Source: Sweltsa coloradensis (Eukaryota; Arthropoda; Insecta; Plecoptera; Chloroperlidae). Taken from it: a DNA stretch of 64,000 nucleotides. Below, piece by piece: positions 37,301-45,272 of the stretch. Every line of letters begins with the position of its first letter. Within the stretch, counting starts at the first letter, position 1. Under the pieces are notes generated by a model. That model worked only from the letters and a program-made list of their open reading frames with translations, did no database searches and was not told where the DNA came from. The translations under genes and the position numbers were made by a program. The stretch is from the NCBI GenBank assembly GCA_024449915.1, contig JAMZAV010000051.1, positions 1,736,001 through 1,800,000 of the forward strand. Reading direction: 5' to 3'.

Positions 37301-40300
37301 CTTTGTGGGCTGCTCTAATTGACGCTGAGATCATCGACACTCGTGGATTTATATTGAAAGAAAAAGTCTACAAAGAAAAACTAGGCGATTTACTTCCCTT
37401 GGCATTTGATTCTTATGATAATCGGTTATGTCATCTTTTAACGCAACGTCTAGAGAGAGAAAGGCACATTGATGTTCCCAATTATTTGAAACCATTTATT
37501 GCGGAGCATGTAGAAACATGGATCGACAATGCAAAATCTGCAATTAAAATGGAAAATGGTAACGATTACATAGTGGATGTAGATAGGACAGGTAAGGGTA
37601 ACGTGCACCCCAACATCACTGTTCTAAATCGACGTACTGGAACTGATCGCTCCAATTCTCAGTGGGATGAGGGACTGCATCAATTTCTGCAACTAAAACA
37701 TGGGTGCAAGCTTTCTGTGCAGAGTTTAAAAGCTGTGTTTATTTCCAACGTTTCTTTTTTTAAAGAATACTTACACTTGTATGGTGTGATTGGGCCATTA
37801 GGATTGCCAGGAGAGAGAACATTACTAAATGATGTATATGGTGTTTGCTTCATCACCATCCCTGCTGCTCAAGCGAGACAGTTTAAAGAACAAACCCCTA
37901 TTGTGTGTTCTAATAAAACTGAGTGGGTTAAACAAATACTTGGAACAGTGAATCAACTGGTTGGTTCCCAACGATCCGTTCTCATTGTTTGCGAGACTGT
38001 CAACGATGTAGAAACATTGTGCCAAGCATTTGGAGGAACCGATTCCCACCATGTTCACGCTTATAAACGAGACTATGAAGAGTTTGGAATTGGCTCTCTG
38101 CTGCCACAGGGACAAATCATCATCGCAACCAATATAGCTCTGCAAGGGGCCGATATAAGGCTTTCTCAAGAGTTGGAGGAAGCTGGTGGACTTCACGTTT
38201 GTTTAACCTACGTACCAAACAACAGTCGTACGGAACAACGAGCATTCGGACGAGCGGCAAGATCTGGGCAGAATGGTTCCGGCCAACTGATTGTGATGGA
38301 TCCAGAATTTCAAAGTACCAGCAGCTCGGAATTAGTACAACTTAAAAGTGCACGCAAGATTCGAGAGCTGCAACTTGTGTCTCGTGGCGAAACTCAATAC
38401 AAGACTCGAATTCCGTATTTAGAAGATTGCTTCAGACAGTTTGAAGCTCGGTACAAACAACTGAGTAATGATCTTGAAGAAAGCAATGTTCCTGTTGAAG
38501 TAAAGGAGATAATGTTACAGAGTCTCTTGGACAGGTGGGCACTGTGGTTGGATAAGAACAAGGGTCAAGATTGCAGTTCACTCGGTACGTTCATCTCGGA
38601 ATTAAAAGAGTTGAAATCTAGGAATAGTCTAGATTGGCCGGCTTGGGTCTGCACACCAATACAGGCTACCAAACTTGCAAAATGTCTTACTCAACTCAAG
38701 AAGTATGATGAAGCAATAGCAGTATTCAATCGAGTCATTGATAAGGAACCACTCTTTTCCGAAGCGGCCCATTATTACAAAGCATTTGCATTATTAAAGG
38801 GAGCCAACATTGGGGAAACAGCTGTTGAAGAAGAATTGTTAAAGGCTGCACAATTATTCAACAACCGCATAGATTTCTCCTTACGAGCGGCCAGCGTTGT
38901 CGACTTAGCTAAGCAACACATCTCTTGCAGTCTAATACAGATCGATTCGTTCAGAGAGCAGCAGTTGTGTGTTTGCAAATTATATAATGGATTTTTGCAG
39001 TCTATAAAAGATATATTGGGTCATAATGTAATGCCCCAGTCTTTCACTACTCTAGGAATAGACAAAGAACTGGCTGAAGCTATATCCAGAGAATTGCTGG
39101 AAGATGGTATTCTAAAAGAGCCAACTGTGCACAATTATTTAAAGGAAGATGATTTGCAATCCATCTGCAATGGTTATGGTTTGATAGTAGATGAACTCAA
39201 GGGTGTTCTTCTTCAGATAAAAGGAAAAGAATTAAGTATGTATGAACTTCGAAATGTGTTGAAGAAAAATCTGCAATTACCTAGCCGTGAGGGATTCTGG
39301 GATTGTCTAGTTAAGGAAGAGGTCCTAAAGGATGAAATTAAATATATTATTATTAATATTAAAAAATTGAAAGCTGTAGATCCTTCGTTGGTGGGTATGC
39401 TACATGAAATGCTCAATACAAGACAGTTGTGCAAACAAAACTTGTACTCAGAAAATCCAAAACACATCTTTTTTAACACTGTAAGCAACAACAAAGAAGC
39501 AATCATTTTGAAAAAAGAAGAGTTTGTTGAATTTATTGGAAATGAGAGATACAAAACATTGAAAATGGCAGATGTATTTACATTTAATAAAATGGCATTT
39601 GTAGACAATAATGTAATTGATAGCGGGGTACGTTTATCGTTTGACTCGATCAAGGTACAGGATTTTACTTCTTCAAGTATAGCTGAAAATGAAGCCAGGG
39701 CAATTTTGAATGAACTTGCAGTGCAGAAAATTGTTAGACAGGTTGGCGATGAATTTCAGCTGGTGGGGCAAGTTGACAAGATCGTACTGAATCCATTTCC
39801 TCTTTATGAAAATGTAGTGAAAGGTCTGCTATCTGTTCATTGTGTCTACAAAATCACTTTGCAAAATATCATGAACTGGGAACAAAAGTCTCCAATTCAT
39901 CTACAGCTTATATCAAAGCCACATGGCAACTTAATCTGGGATTTAATTGACAAACAAGTTTTATCACCCGTTCTGGTCAGTCCGAAGGCTCTAGATAACC
40001 TACGAAAGAACCTCGAAATCAAATACAAGCTAACAATGAATGAAAACGAGTTTCAAGTGTTACTATCCAAAAGCAAACTTATTCCAAAGCAAGAGCTTTC
40101 TCACAAACTTTGTGGTCAACTGGTAGAGAAAAAATGGCTTTCTAAAACGCTGCACGTTGCTGATAAGCCGTGCGTATTCATCACTTCTGAATCTGCACAA
40201 GGATGGTACCAGTATACTATTAATCCAAGTACTGACCGCCAGGCTCTTGGGCCCGGATTTAAAAACATTGAGGAAACATTGAAACATATTTTAGATACCA

Positions 40301-41730
40301 GACTGCAATTGGCAAAAGAAAAGACAATTGAGAACATATGTCACATTTTAGATGGTTTGAAAAGTGAATTAAAGTCTTCACTGGCTCGAGATTGCTCCTT
40401 AAAACGGGTAATTGATATCTTGAATGTTGGTGAATACTCGCAGATGCTTGAATTGCATTTGTTAGCATGTAACGGTCTAAGTCAGTTCTTGTATTTTGAA
40501 CAAAGAGAAGTATGGTCCTACAAATGGCTCTTGAACACTAGTGCTGAAATAGCTTTAGAAGTAACTCAAACAGTTATAGGGGCTGTAAACGAATTATTTT
40601 CAGCTGGAGTTATGACTGGAGTTTACAAACCTTTTATCAGTGGAGGTGTGGGTGAACTTGATTGTTATCCAGAAGTGTTGCGTTCAGGATGTTTCACCTG
40701 GAGAGATTACCAAGAGTATAGGCTTGTTACGATGTGCACAGATGCCGCTAAATCTGGAGTAAGCGTTTACTTATGTAGGGATTCCAAAGTGGCGAGTGGT
40801 GGTAATAAAATAGTTTCACCTTCTCTCGGCGCTACGAGATTGACCAAGACAGCTGGGTCAACAAGTCAAAATAGCATCCGGGAATTGAAACTAAGCATGT
40901 TTTTACAAGCTGCTAAACTCGCACAATTGAAATGTCGAGAAGGATTGGCCTTGGCCTTACCAAATACTGGTATTGACAAGTGTGTTGAAAATTGTTGGCA
41001 CACATTGTGCATTGACTTATCCTCTTCCATTTTCTTCAATATTGAAACTGAAGTGGAGAAAAACGTTGGTTTATATGTCAACTTGCATAATATATGCTGT
41101 CGACTAGGGCAAGATAACGCACATAAACTTGTTATTTTTCTTGGTGAAAAGTACTTTTCCAATCCATATAATATTGAAAGGTGGACAACCACTGCTAAAC
41201 AAATAGCCAATTGCATTCTGCAAGGAATGAATGATGTTGGGAAAACTGCAAAACCACTTCTGCTACATGACTTTGTGAAGGAATTGGTGTCACTTTCCAA
41301 GGGTTCTGAGCAGCTACACAACAATGCTTTAATGGCTGATGACTTCATGAGTTACCTGAACAATGAAGTAAAAGATACATTGCGTAATTTTAAAGAAGTT
41401 GGCAACAATAGTTTTGATAGAAATTCTGGGGGGAAGAAACGTAAATATGATTGGCCCAAAAATGATAGGCGTAAGCATAAAGGTGATCAAAGTAAGGGTG
41501 GTAAAGGTGGTATCAGTAGGCTTAAGCATAAAGGTGTTCTAAGTAAGGGTGGTATCAGTACAAACGGTTCTGAAGCTAATAATAGTGTGCATGAGAATAA
41601 AAGTATTGAAGATGGCAGAGGCTCTGATAATGAAGATGACACAGATGGTGAAGATTATTATGACAGAAATAATTTAAATTTCACTTGTGAAGAACAACTA
41701 AAGAAATGTATGTGGCCACAAACAAAGTAG
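31399..41730 (+). CDS. Giant SecA-like ATPase with glycine-rich and TPR-like regions, 3443 aa
   Basis: ATG at 31399 chosen (A at -3). A long intronless frame. Residues 1-260 are helical and TPR-like. Residues 490-575 are beta-rich, leading into two glycine-rich blocks (about 580-641 and 727-795) with collagen-like G-x-x runs. A helical region follows. The SecA motor spans about 1740-2300: GFQLRDTQ 1745-1752, GEGKS 1773-1777 (Walker A), SPVLARRDA 1800-1808, DEVD 1881-1884 (Walker B), ATNIALQGADI 2243-2253, GGLHV 2263-2267 and GRAARSGQ 2284-2291. The MTGTA-like position is GVIGPLG (from 2129), lacking the usual T, and the GRG of motif V is changed to QGA. A TPR-like hairpin lies at about 2423-2456. 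The end (3344-3443) is Lys/Gly-rich then acidic. It probably pairs with the upstream OTU-SecA protein. Function unknown in animals. Confidence 0.85.
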   Translation: MSVKVEFLMDCLASSWSGGVEWLKPFAEEIYVLYRELKDEMIANSKSWNYSQYCERLAYHYYNLALSYYRLFHKYTVDLDSVNTWIKRCLDMIEKITPKEGSTKISNLEADAKRMFAVVAKVTKAQEKHLLLYEDVVEGSDMDSKLKFVHTCVGLGNLAKSQHVVDLFETSSDQHELFTRKIQSIHLIRTINTLEEALAVSKPTDTWNSAEQYGYLGQAYQLAGHPALGGRYMQTAQQLYESSMNESDSLHPMKQEVNEIIENEVVNFQTTLKMVKSVISEKSGVGLPLTLTDCAYIDKKYIGYCLKLCLNEVTSCLTELAERKSSSAIEDIWHSLVNVVNLNQVPFPFNQLNYYQLFVKQGLVNGSDVNCFIKDLKALCFDQVNVGSNSGNRELVFLKTLVSFLSSSKSYQCVVDKLQLQQFCQGSLPISISLLAKRILELDADDEDTIVLKELARFVNDEGLPFYDTCKKTIEEAIKPVMVKETVIDGRCVVVVIGNTIVISEIIQEVEETISKNPAVEEARFVGAEVVHIDGDLESDVWHGKNIVVFTKKIKIYGKIIWDVSGKNNSQVYCRRANDGKKMGESGQKGKDGCPGESGGNVSIWTETFENVQNFTIISCGGKGSKGQNGGNGQDGICGYGITKADFDANLAILCKAGGTLKKFKTLVEKIAQNIKDFDLAEMMEWKSDPFLLSDLFLNAKTSQGGCSITFSYCGDDACHEAFLVCSGSPGQPGGQGGECGLGGQGGFAGDVTVTNPRDGRQAFYVDKVVEAGGSGQRGQGGLHGCRGRSGWDMGYTVTLTCREEQPVWKWKPYGYDQKKRLILSFHSNKTPSRIFCSYQNHLKRLNQYAEITAFPIEHKDGTKCTKTNDKIPNEQQRTAKASRRKSICQESILSRYYHDGVSLKDSLLSLEATKDRILQSIVEVEKQEILCTADAEIKCLEHEISKPSIIVPSEIPKCEPNVECLISKLKQNIKSLDNWRQFQNVELNVQELTQLLDIRDNFHQSLVLQSEVEPTQDEIDLIATIDHLLIEKYSLIALEEIAVKVSSMQQHKQTFNIDLELSADGAKKFLIACDDDDLNLCSDILFILNSCSMKFKSDNVNSKFDKQMHQTIKNGDLKNRIVKMFINEVGGSGNGNPSSQQYLKNYEKYLKEQERILSVIFKYFKFAVQNWNIRHDFIKKSLEEKLKNDVFLNALHQRLNEQLNRQFNWNECCEDPAVLDECTKHMKQRDPLSATFREVLACSFDYNIRLYTKDRCNLILQNDHNPRGKQIVYMLLTDSRFVQLKFDRDYLALIDENTQKGVLLSQILSETESFKSKHEFDTFLLEEPFLNSKYLETTLRSESSVHLNQSAVETETMKQISEYFSSPAEIQQAKERLDKIASCYIGQHTIFRCILKRFAWEGRHVSFEEFSFLVNCILDFAINEQTDLNIFCWIISTCSQNKWPGELLMIELELYFRKRLPDISVWRRYLSVIDNCDIILLLKMKLDEQKGSNNISAQCIGDTLHLLSETSHQAMYVAKLPLSQWACALKEPYWSRKLSQLSLSSSWNQEQLQISTNHLVYLENTVGFSAVDRFFKLFRRMVSGISPLEVVEILSHFYNEGWCVSQQMFDSLSNQNVTIEQWKNDMEQRYLATGRERDIMQLVDLVTANSLTSKQITEKLPLVKQSIVNIGHTNYVCTGHKSCTQKTDDEITQVGNKPVSCFTENDISMWVDMFKRKTHDDSGEAFKFEEMLAIVDRTIELKRGFQLRDTQKLTVMTLLTSEGKTVAQVPCGEGKSLIVVAMAIVKVLCGEKVDIITSSPVLARRDASAEPPTGNGDIYGMFGINVSHNCSENIEERRAAYSKCHVIYGDLSSFQRDYLLDRFYSVNILGDRNFESVIIDEVDSMLLDIDHNVLFMSHGMCGLDKLESVYIYIWQWLNRPVANAEDMTSCFSTAAIKEAVLDDIFGFLKKEDLKTLDSMLDTLQVNSLWAALIDAEIIDTRGFILKEKVYKEKLGDLLPLAFDSYDNRLCHLLTQRLERERHIDVPNYLKPFIAEHVETWIDNAKSAIKMENGNDYIVDVDRTGKGNVHPNITVLNRRTGTDRSNSQWDEGLHQFLQLKHGCKLSVQSLKAVFISNVSFFKEYLHLYGVIGPLGLPGERTLLNDVYGVCFITIPAAQARQFKEQTPIVCSNKTEWVKQILGTVNQLVGSQRSVLIVCETVNDVETLCQAFGGTDSHHVHAYKRDYEEFGIGSLLPQGQIIIATNIALQGADIRLSQELEEAGGLHVCLTYVPNNSRTEQRAFGRAARSGQNGSGQLIVMDPEFQSTSSSELVQLKSARKIRELQLVSRGETQYKTRIPYLEDCFRQFEARYKQLSNDLEESNVPVEVKEIMLQSLLDRWALWLDKNKGQDCSSLGTFISELKELKSRNSLDWPAWVCTPIQATKLAKCLTQLKKYDEAIAVFNRVIDKEPLFSEAAHYYKAFALLKGANIGETAVEEELLKAAQLFNNRIDFSLRAASVVDLAKQHISCSLIQIDSFREQQLCVCKLYNGFLQSIKDILGHNVMPQSFTTLGIDKELAEAISRELLEDGILKEPTVHNYLKEDDLQSICNGYGLIVDELKGVLLQIKGKELSMYELRNVLKKNLQLPSREGFWDCLVKEEVLKDEIKYIIINIKKLKAVDPSLVGMLHEMLNTRQLCKQNLYSENPKHIFFNTVSNNKEAIILKKEEFVEFIGNERYKTLKMADVFTFNKMAFVDNNVIDSGVRLSFDSIKVQDFTSSSIAENEARAILNELAVQKIVRQVGDEFQLVGQVDKIVLNPFPLYENVVKGLLSVHCVYKITLQNIMNWEQKSPIHLQLISKPHGNLIWDLIDKQVLSPVLVSPKALDNLRKNLEIKYKLTMNENEFQVLLSKSKLIPKQELSHKLCGQLVEKKWLSKTLHVADKPCVFITSESAQGWYQYTINPSTDRQALGPGFKNIEETLKHILDTRLQLAKEKTIENICHILDGLKSELKSSLARDCSLKRVIDILNVGEYSQMLELHLLACNGLSQFLYFEQREVWSYKWLLNTSAEIALEVTQTVIGAVNELFSAGVMTGVYKPFISGGVGELDCYPEVLRSGCFTWRDYQEYRLVTMCTDAAKSGVSVYLCRDSKVASGGNKIVSPSLGATRLTKTAGSTSQNSIRELKLSMFLQAAKLAQLKCREGLALALPNTGIDKCVENCWHTLCIDLSSSIFFNIETEVEKNVGLYVNLHNICCRLGQDNAHKLVIFLGEKYFSNPYNIERWTTTAKQIANCILQGMNDVGKTAKPLLLHDFVKELVSLSKGSEQLHNNALMADDFMSYLNNEVKDTLRNFKEVGNNSFDRNSGGKKRKYDWPKNDRRKHKGDQSKGGKGGISRLKHKGVLSKGGISTNGSEANNSVHENKSIEDGRGSDNEDDTDGEDYYDRNNLNFTCEEQLKKCMWPQTK

Positions 41731-42548
41731 TGGACATGCTCAAGATACTAATGATGAGAAAGGCTAGGCACCTAATATCACAACACATTGTTAAGCCCAT
41801 CTTGCAACAATCTGCTATTCTTATGCACACAAATTGTGGGGAAAGAGTAAAAAAACAATATAGTTGCTACTCTGAAAAGAGGTACATAACATGTCTAAGA
41901 AAACGTAGACTGGCATATTGTGAGCCACTCCCAAGCTCACTCCCCAACAGAAACGTTGAATATGATGGGCTTGTGTTAAAACTAATGGCTAAAACATCTA
42001 GTCCACAGCTCTTGGCCGCTATGGTAAAAGAAAATATTCCAATGGATATGGCATGTATTCAGGCATGCATTAAGGTATTACCAGACCTATTGCTACAAAC
42101 TGGTGCTGTTGTGCAAAAGATTGCAATTGTTGTTGAAGTCAAAGATTGTAAAAGACAACAGTACTCTGGAGCAGACCACATTATTGTAGTTCATCTTGAC
42201 ACTAGTAATTCCGCTGTAGCCAAGAAAGACAACGAACCGTTGGCAGCTCGATATGATCAACTGTTTGGCATTCTAGCAAAACAGATACCTGCACTTGGTC
42301 TAAATACAACCATTGAGGTATTACAATCTTGGCTTGCCAACTGTATTGAACAAAGTTCAGCAATGCAAGATGCCAACAAGATTCAGGTAGATGTGTTGTC
42401 GGGTGTTGAAGATGAAACTCCTCCTGTCTCAATTAGAACGAGTGATGCAACTGCCAAGGTCGGTGGTCACACTAGATCCCTTCAAAACATCTCCGACCTT
42501 AAACATACCGATACTGCATTGGTTAAATCACGGCGAAACAGTTTCTAA
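41706..42548 (+). CDS. 280-codon frame overlapping the giant gene in -1 register
   Basis: It starts at an ATG 25 nt before the stop of the 3443-residue frame and is shifted -1 relative to it. The last upstream stop in this register is at 41688-41690, so the two frames could be joined anywhere in 41691-41730. The product has Cys/Lys/Arg-rich segments, a well-ordered mixed region (about residues 85-220, including IPMDMACIQACIKVLP) and a Ser/Thr-rich tail. I recognise no family. The polyadenylation signal lies after this frame and not after the 41730 stop, so it is most likely the true C-terminus of the giant protein, reached by an intron (a GTATGT donor lies at 41708), a programmed shift, or a one-base error in the assembly. 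A separate overlapping gene is the less likely reading. Confidence 0.6.
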   Translation: MYVATNKVVDMLKILMMRKARHLISQHIVKPILQQSAILMHTNCGERVKKQYSCYSEKRYITCLRKRRLAYCEPLPSSLPNRNVEYDGLVLKLMAKTSSPQLLAAMVKENIPMDMACIQACIKVLPDLLLQTGAVVQKIAIVVEVKDCKRQQYSGADHIIVVHLDTSNSAVAKKDNEPLAARYDQLFGILAKQIPALGLNTTIEVLQSWLANCIEQSSAMQDANKIQVDVLSGVEDETPPVSIRTSDATAKVGGHTRSLQNISDLKHTDTALVKSRRNSF

Positions 42549-42610
42549 GAAAAATAGTCATTGGATTTAGTTTCCGATAATCTTAATGTAATTTATCTTG
42601 TCTTGATACC

Positions 42611-42616
42611 AATAAA
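42611..42616 (+). terminator. Polyadenylation signal AATAAA
   Basis: The first canonical AATAAA after the SecA-like cluster lies 63 nt past the TAA of the 280-codon frame. None occurs in the 90-nt spacer between the first two giant frames. Confidence 0.7.
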
Positions 42617-45180
42617 ACTTGTTTCACAATTTTCATTACTTAATTTAATATGCCCATGTAATGTTACTAAAGTATTTACATTTATTTTTTTGTGTCACCC
42701 TTGATAGTTTGTAAATGATTCAGCTGTAAAATGTTCTGTTTCAATCAAAACAAAGAACTAAATGAATGTTGCTTTGTGCAATTGCCCCTCACTTTGTACA
42801 CACTTTCTACTGTATCTGTCGACACACATTGGTATCGAAACCATGCAGACATCTCTTTGGTTGCTGTACCTTCCTCTTAAAAACATGCTTTCATTGGCCT
42901 GCGCATATTTGGTGCAATGTGATAGCTAAACATAGATTGGTATGCATGTATTTAAATTGACAAACTTACCTATAACAGTAGAATTTCATAATTTAAGCCA
43001 AGTTACATTTTTTTGTAGATCAGTGAGTCTATTATTTTAGTATTGTACTGATGTAGGTATATTTTTCTTTTCATTCTATGATATTCTTGTGACAAGAAAG
43101 TTGGTTTTCATGCTACTTGTAAACTATGATTTAGGAGATACAAAAGCAAATTTTGATTACATTGAAAGTTTAATGTTAATCTAATGAATAGGCATACAAA
43201 GTATGTAAAAGGTAATTGTGAGTGTCTCATGCCCATCACATTTGTTAGTTGTAATACCACATCTTGCAAAATATTTGGTCTATGGTAACCATGTTATTAA
43301 TAAATAGTGTTGATGTTGCGCTGCAACCAGTAAAAGGTATGCAATTTCTTTCTATAGCACCTTGAAGGTGATGGTTTATATATATATTTTTTGATTACAA
43401 GGTGCAGGATAAGCTGCTAAGTTTAATTAAATGATGTTTATTATGTTATAACCATACATGTTTGAAACTAAGGAATTCAATACAAATTAATAATTATTAC
43501 TGATTAGTATGATTCACCATATTTTCTGTTCTAAATAGTGTGCTTAAAATAATTGTGTCCTGTGAAAATTACGAATTAAATTTCCAAGGTCTTACCGAGC
43601 AAGGTGGTTGTAACCTTTTGTAGCAAGTGCTGTACGGGTAATGTTTAACAATGTGTTAGTGTGAAATTTACTGTATCAATTAACGTAACTGAATAGTTTA
43701 TAATTATAATTTCATCGTGCATTCAAGTGATGTCTGAATTATGTATTCCTACTCTTTCAATAAATTATTTCTACTAATGTACATCATATCTTTTCATTCC
43801 CCCAGAGTCCATGAATTTTATTTCCAAAGTACAATGGCTATGAATGAAGAAAGAAGGAAAACGTACACCTTCAATCAAACAATAATGGTTCCAAGTGCAG
43901 TATTTGTTGACCAAGTTACCTCCCCACCTAATACATAATTGTTTCTTTTGCTGCTAGCATGATTATTGGTCTCACAACATCCAACTAAACGTAAGTTAGT
44001 TGTTTTTTCAAGACCCACTTCTTCTATAATCAGGAGTTTGTGCTGCTCATCCATATTAATTTAATTTGTTTTAATTAGGGCTGTCCAATTTACTTTAATA
44101 GACCAACGTTAAGGAACCGTATTTCATGCCCCATACAAAGTTGAACCCTTCTACTTTAATTCTATGCGATCGTTCGAATTGTTCTACTACCTTCGATGAT
44201 GCCCACTGATTTGGTAAGCTGGAGAAAAGCCGTCGCATGCAAACCAAAAAAGTCAAATTACATTAGAATCGTTAATCTTTGTATGGCTATTTTTGTATTA
44301 TTCAACGGTTGTCAACTAGGCTAGGTGGTTGATTCATTGGCAGTAAATTATTCAACGTTCAAGGGTGTTTTGGTTTACAGAAGGTGAATGAGGATATGCA
44401 GGTTCTTGCTCTCTATTACCACCTGCCCCTCCTTCTCAAAGGAAATTACTGAGGAAGGATTTGTGTTAAACTAATCCAGAAGTCTTGACTGAATTAGAAG
44501 GAAACCATACGTGTTTCCTTAGTCATCTTTGTGTTTTTGCTTCATGCTTATAGGAGGTCCGAAATAAAATATTTACATCATACATCTTGTCGTGCCTTGG
44601 GTCATGATTATGACAGCTGATGTTGGTTAACATTGATCAGATGGAACCTATTTCATAAATTGGAGAAATATAGCTCAAAATCCACATTACCCTAGATTCG
44701 TCATATTCACTCCTCCATCTGTCATTGCTCAGGTAAATTCAAAGCAGTATGAAATATATTTACGTAAGCCATGCAAGATGCTTCTTTGTATGTATATGCC
44801 ATTTATAGAGATGAGAGGTGAATAACAATTACAAATACCCATCCATCCCTTATGCGGGATCCAAATCCACGTCTCCTCGGTGTGATACTATTCAGTAAAC
44901 TTCATTATCCATCATGTGGCGAGAGCATGCGTATTCCTCTTAGTTTGAGAGTAGAAATTTACCAGGTAAGTGAACACATGAACTTTTGAATAATAACATT
45001 TCATTCAAATGTGCGAAAAACTACATTCGAATTTACCCCTGGAAGTTTGCCCCGCCTCTTGTCAACTAGTAGTAGTAGAATCTGCGTGTCATTACTACAT
45101 CAAGGTGGCAGTGATTTTTAGTAGTCAACAGGCAAGGCAAGCCCACAAATACATGACGGTTGAAGAGCGTTACCGCTAAT
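42617..45180. other. Intergenic between SecA cluster and peflin
   Basis: AT-rich with no supported exon. A frame at 43741-43938 is short and matches no family. TAGGGCTGTCCAA at about 44077 resembles one hAT end, but its partner was not found. Confidence 0.5.
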
Positions 45181-45260
45181 AACCTATTTGTGGTCACATT
45201 TGTTAATTTGACGCTGCATATAAGTTTCATAAATATATTTGAGAGTACCTTTTCCCTACA
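45181..45260 (+). promoter_or_regulatory. Probable peflin promoter and 5' UTR
   Basis: GCATATAAGTTTCATAAATA lies about 25-50 nt before the ATG and could serve as a TATA-like element. If so, the 5' UTR is very short. This is inferred from position only. Transcription may start further upstream. Confidence 0.35.
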
Positions 45261-45272
45261 ATGTCTTATCCG
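45261..45272 (+). CDS. PEF1: Peflin exon 1 (MSYP)
   Basis: A 12-nt coding exon, ATGTCTTATCCG, is followed by a consensus donor GTAAGT. It ends in phase 0, matching exon 2. The MSYP start is typical of the Gly/Pro/Tyr-rich PEF N-terminus. Confidence 0.75.

Noticed and set aside
40866..41348. 160-codon antisense frame inside the giant gene
   Set aside because: A shadow of the + strand coding sequence. The sense frame carries the conserved motifs.
25396..42548. Bacterial contamination or endosymbiont operon
   Set aside because: There are no ribosome-binding sites, an AATAAA follows, flanks are animal SINEs, and a host gene with introns lies 3 kb away.
25396..42616. Recent retrocopy of a spliced gene
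   Set aside because: Lack of introns fits, but no poly-A tract or flanking duplication was seen.
25000..43000. Giant DNA transposon carrying the SecA-like genes
   Set aside because: No matching terminal inverted repeats, integrase or transposase flank the pair.
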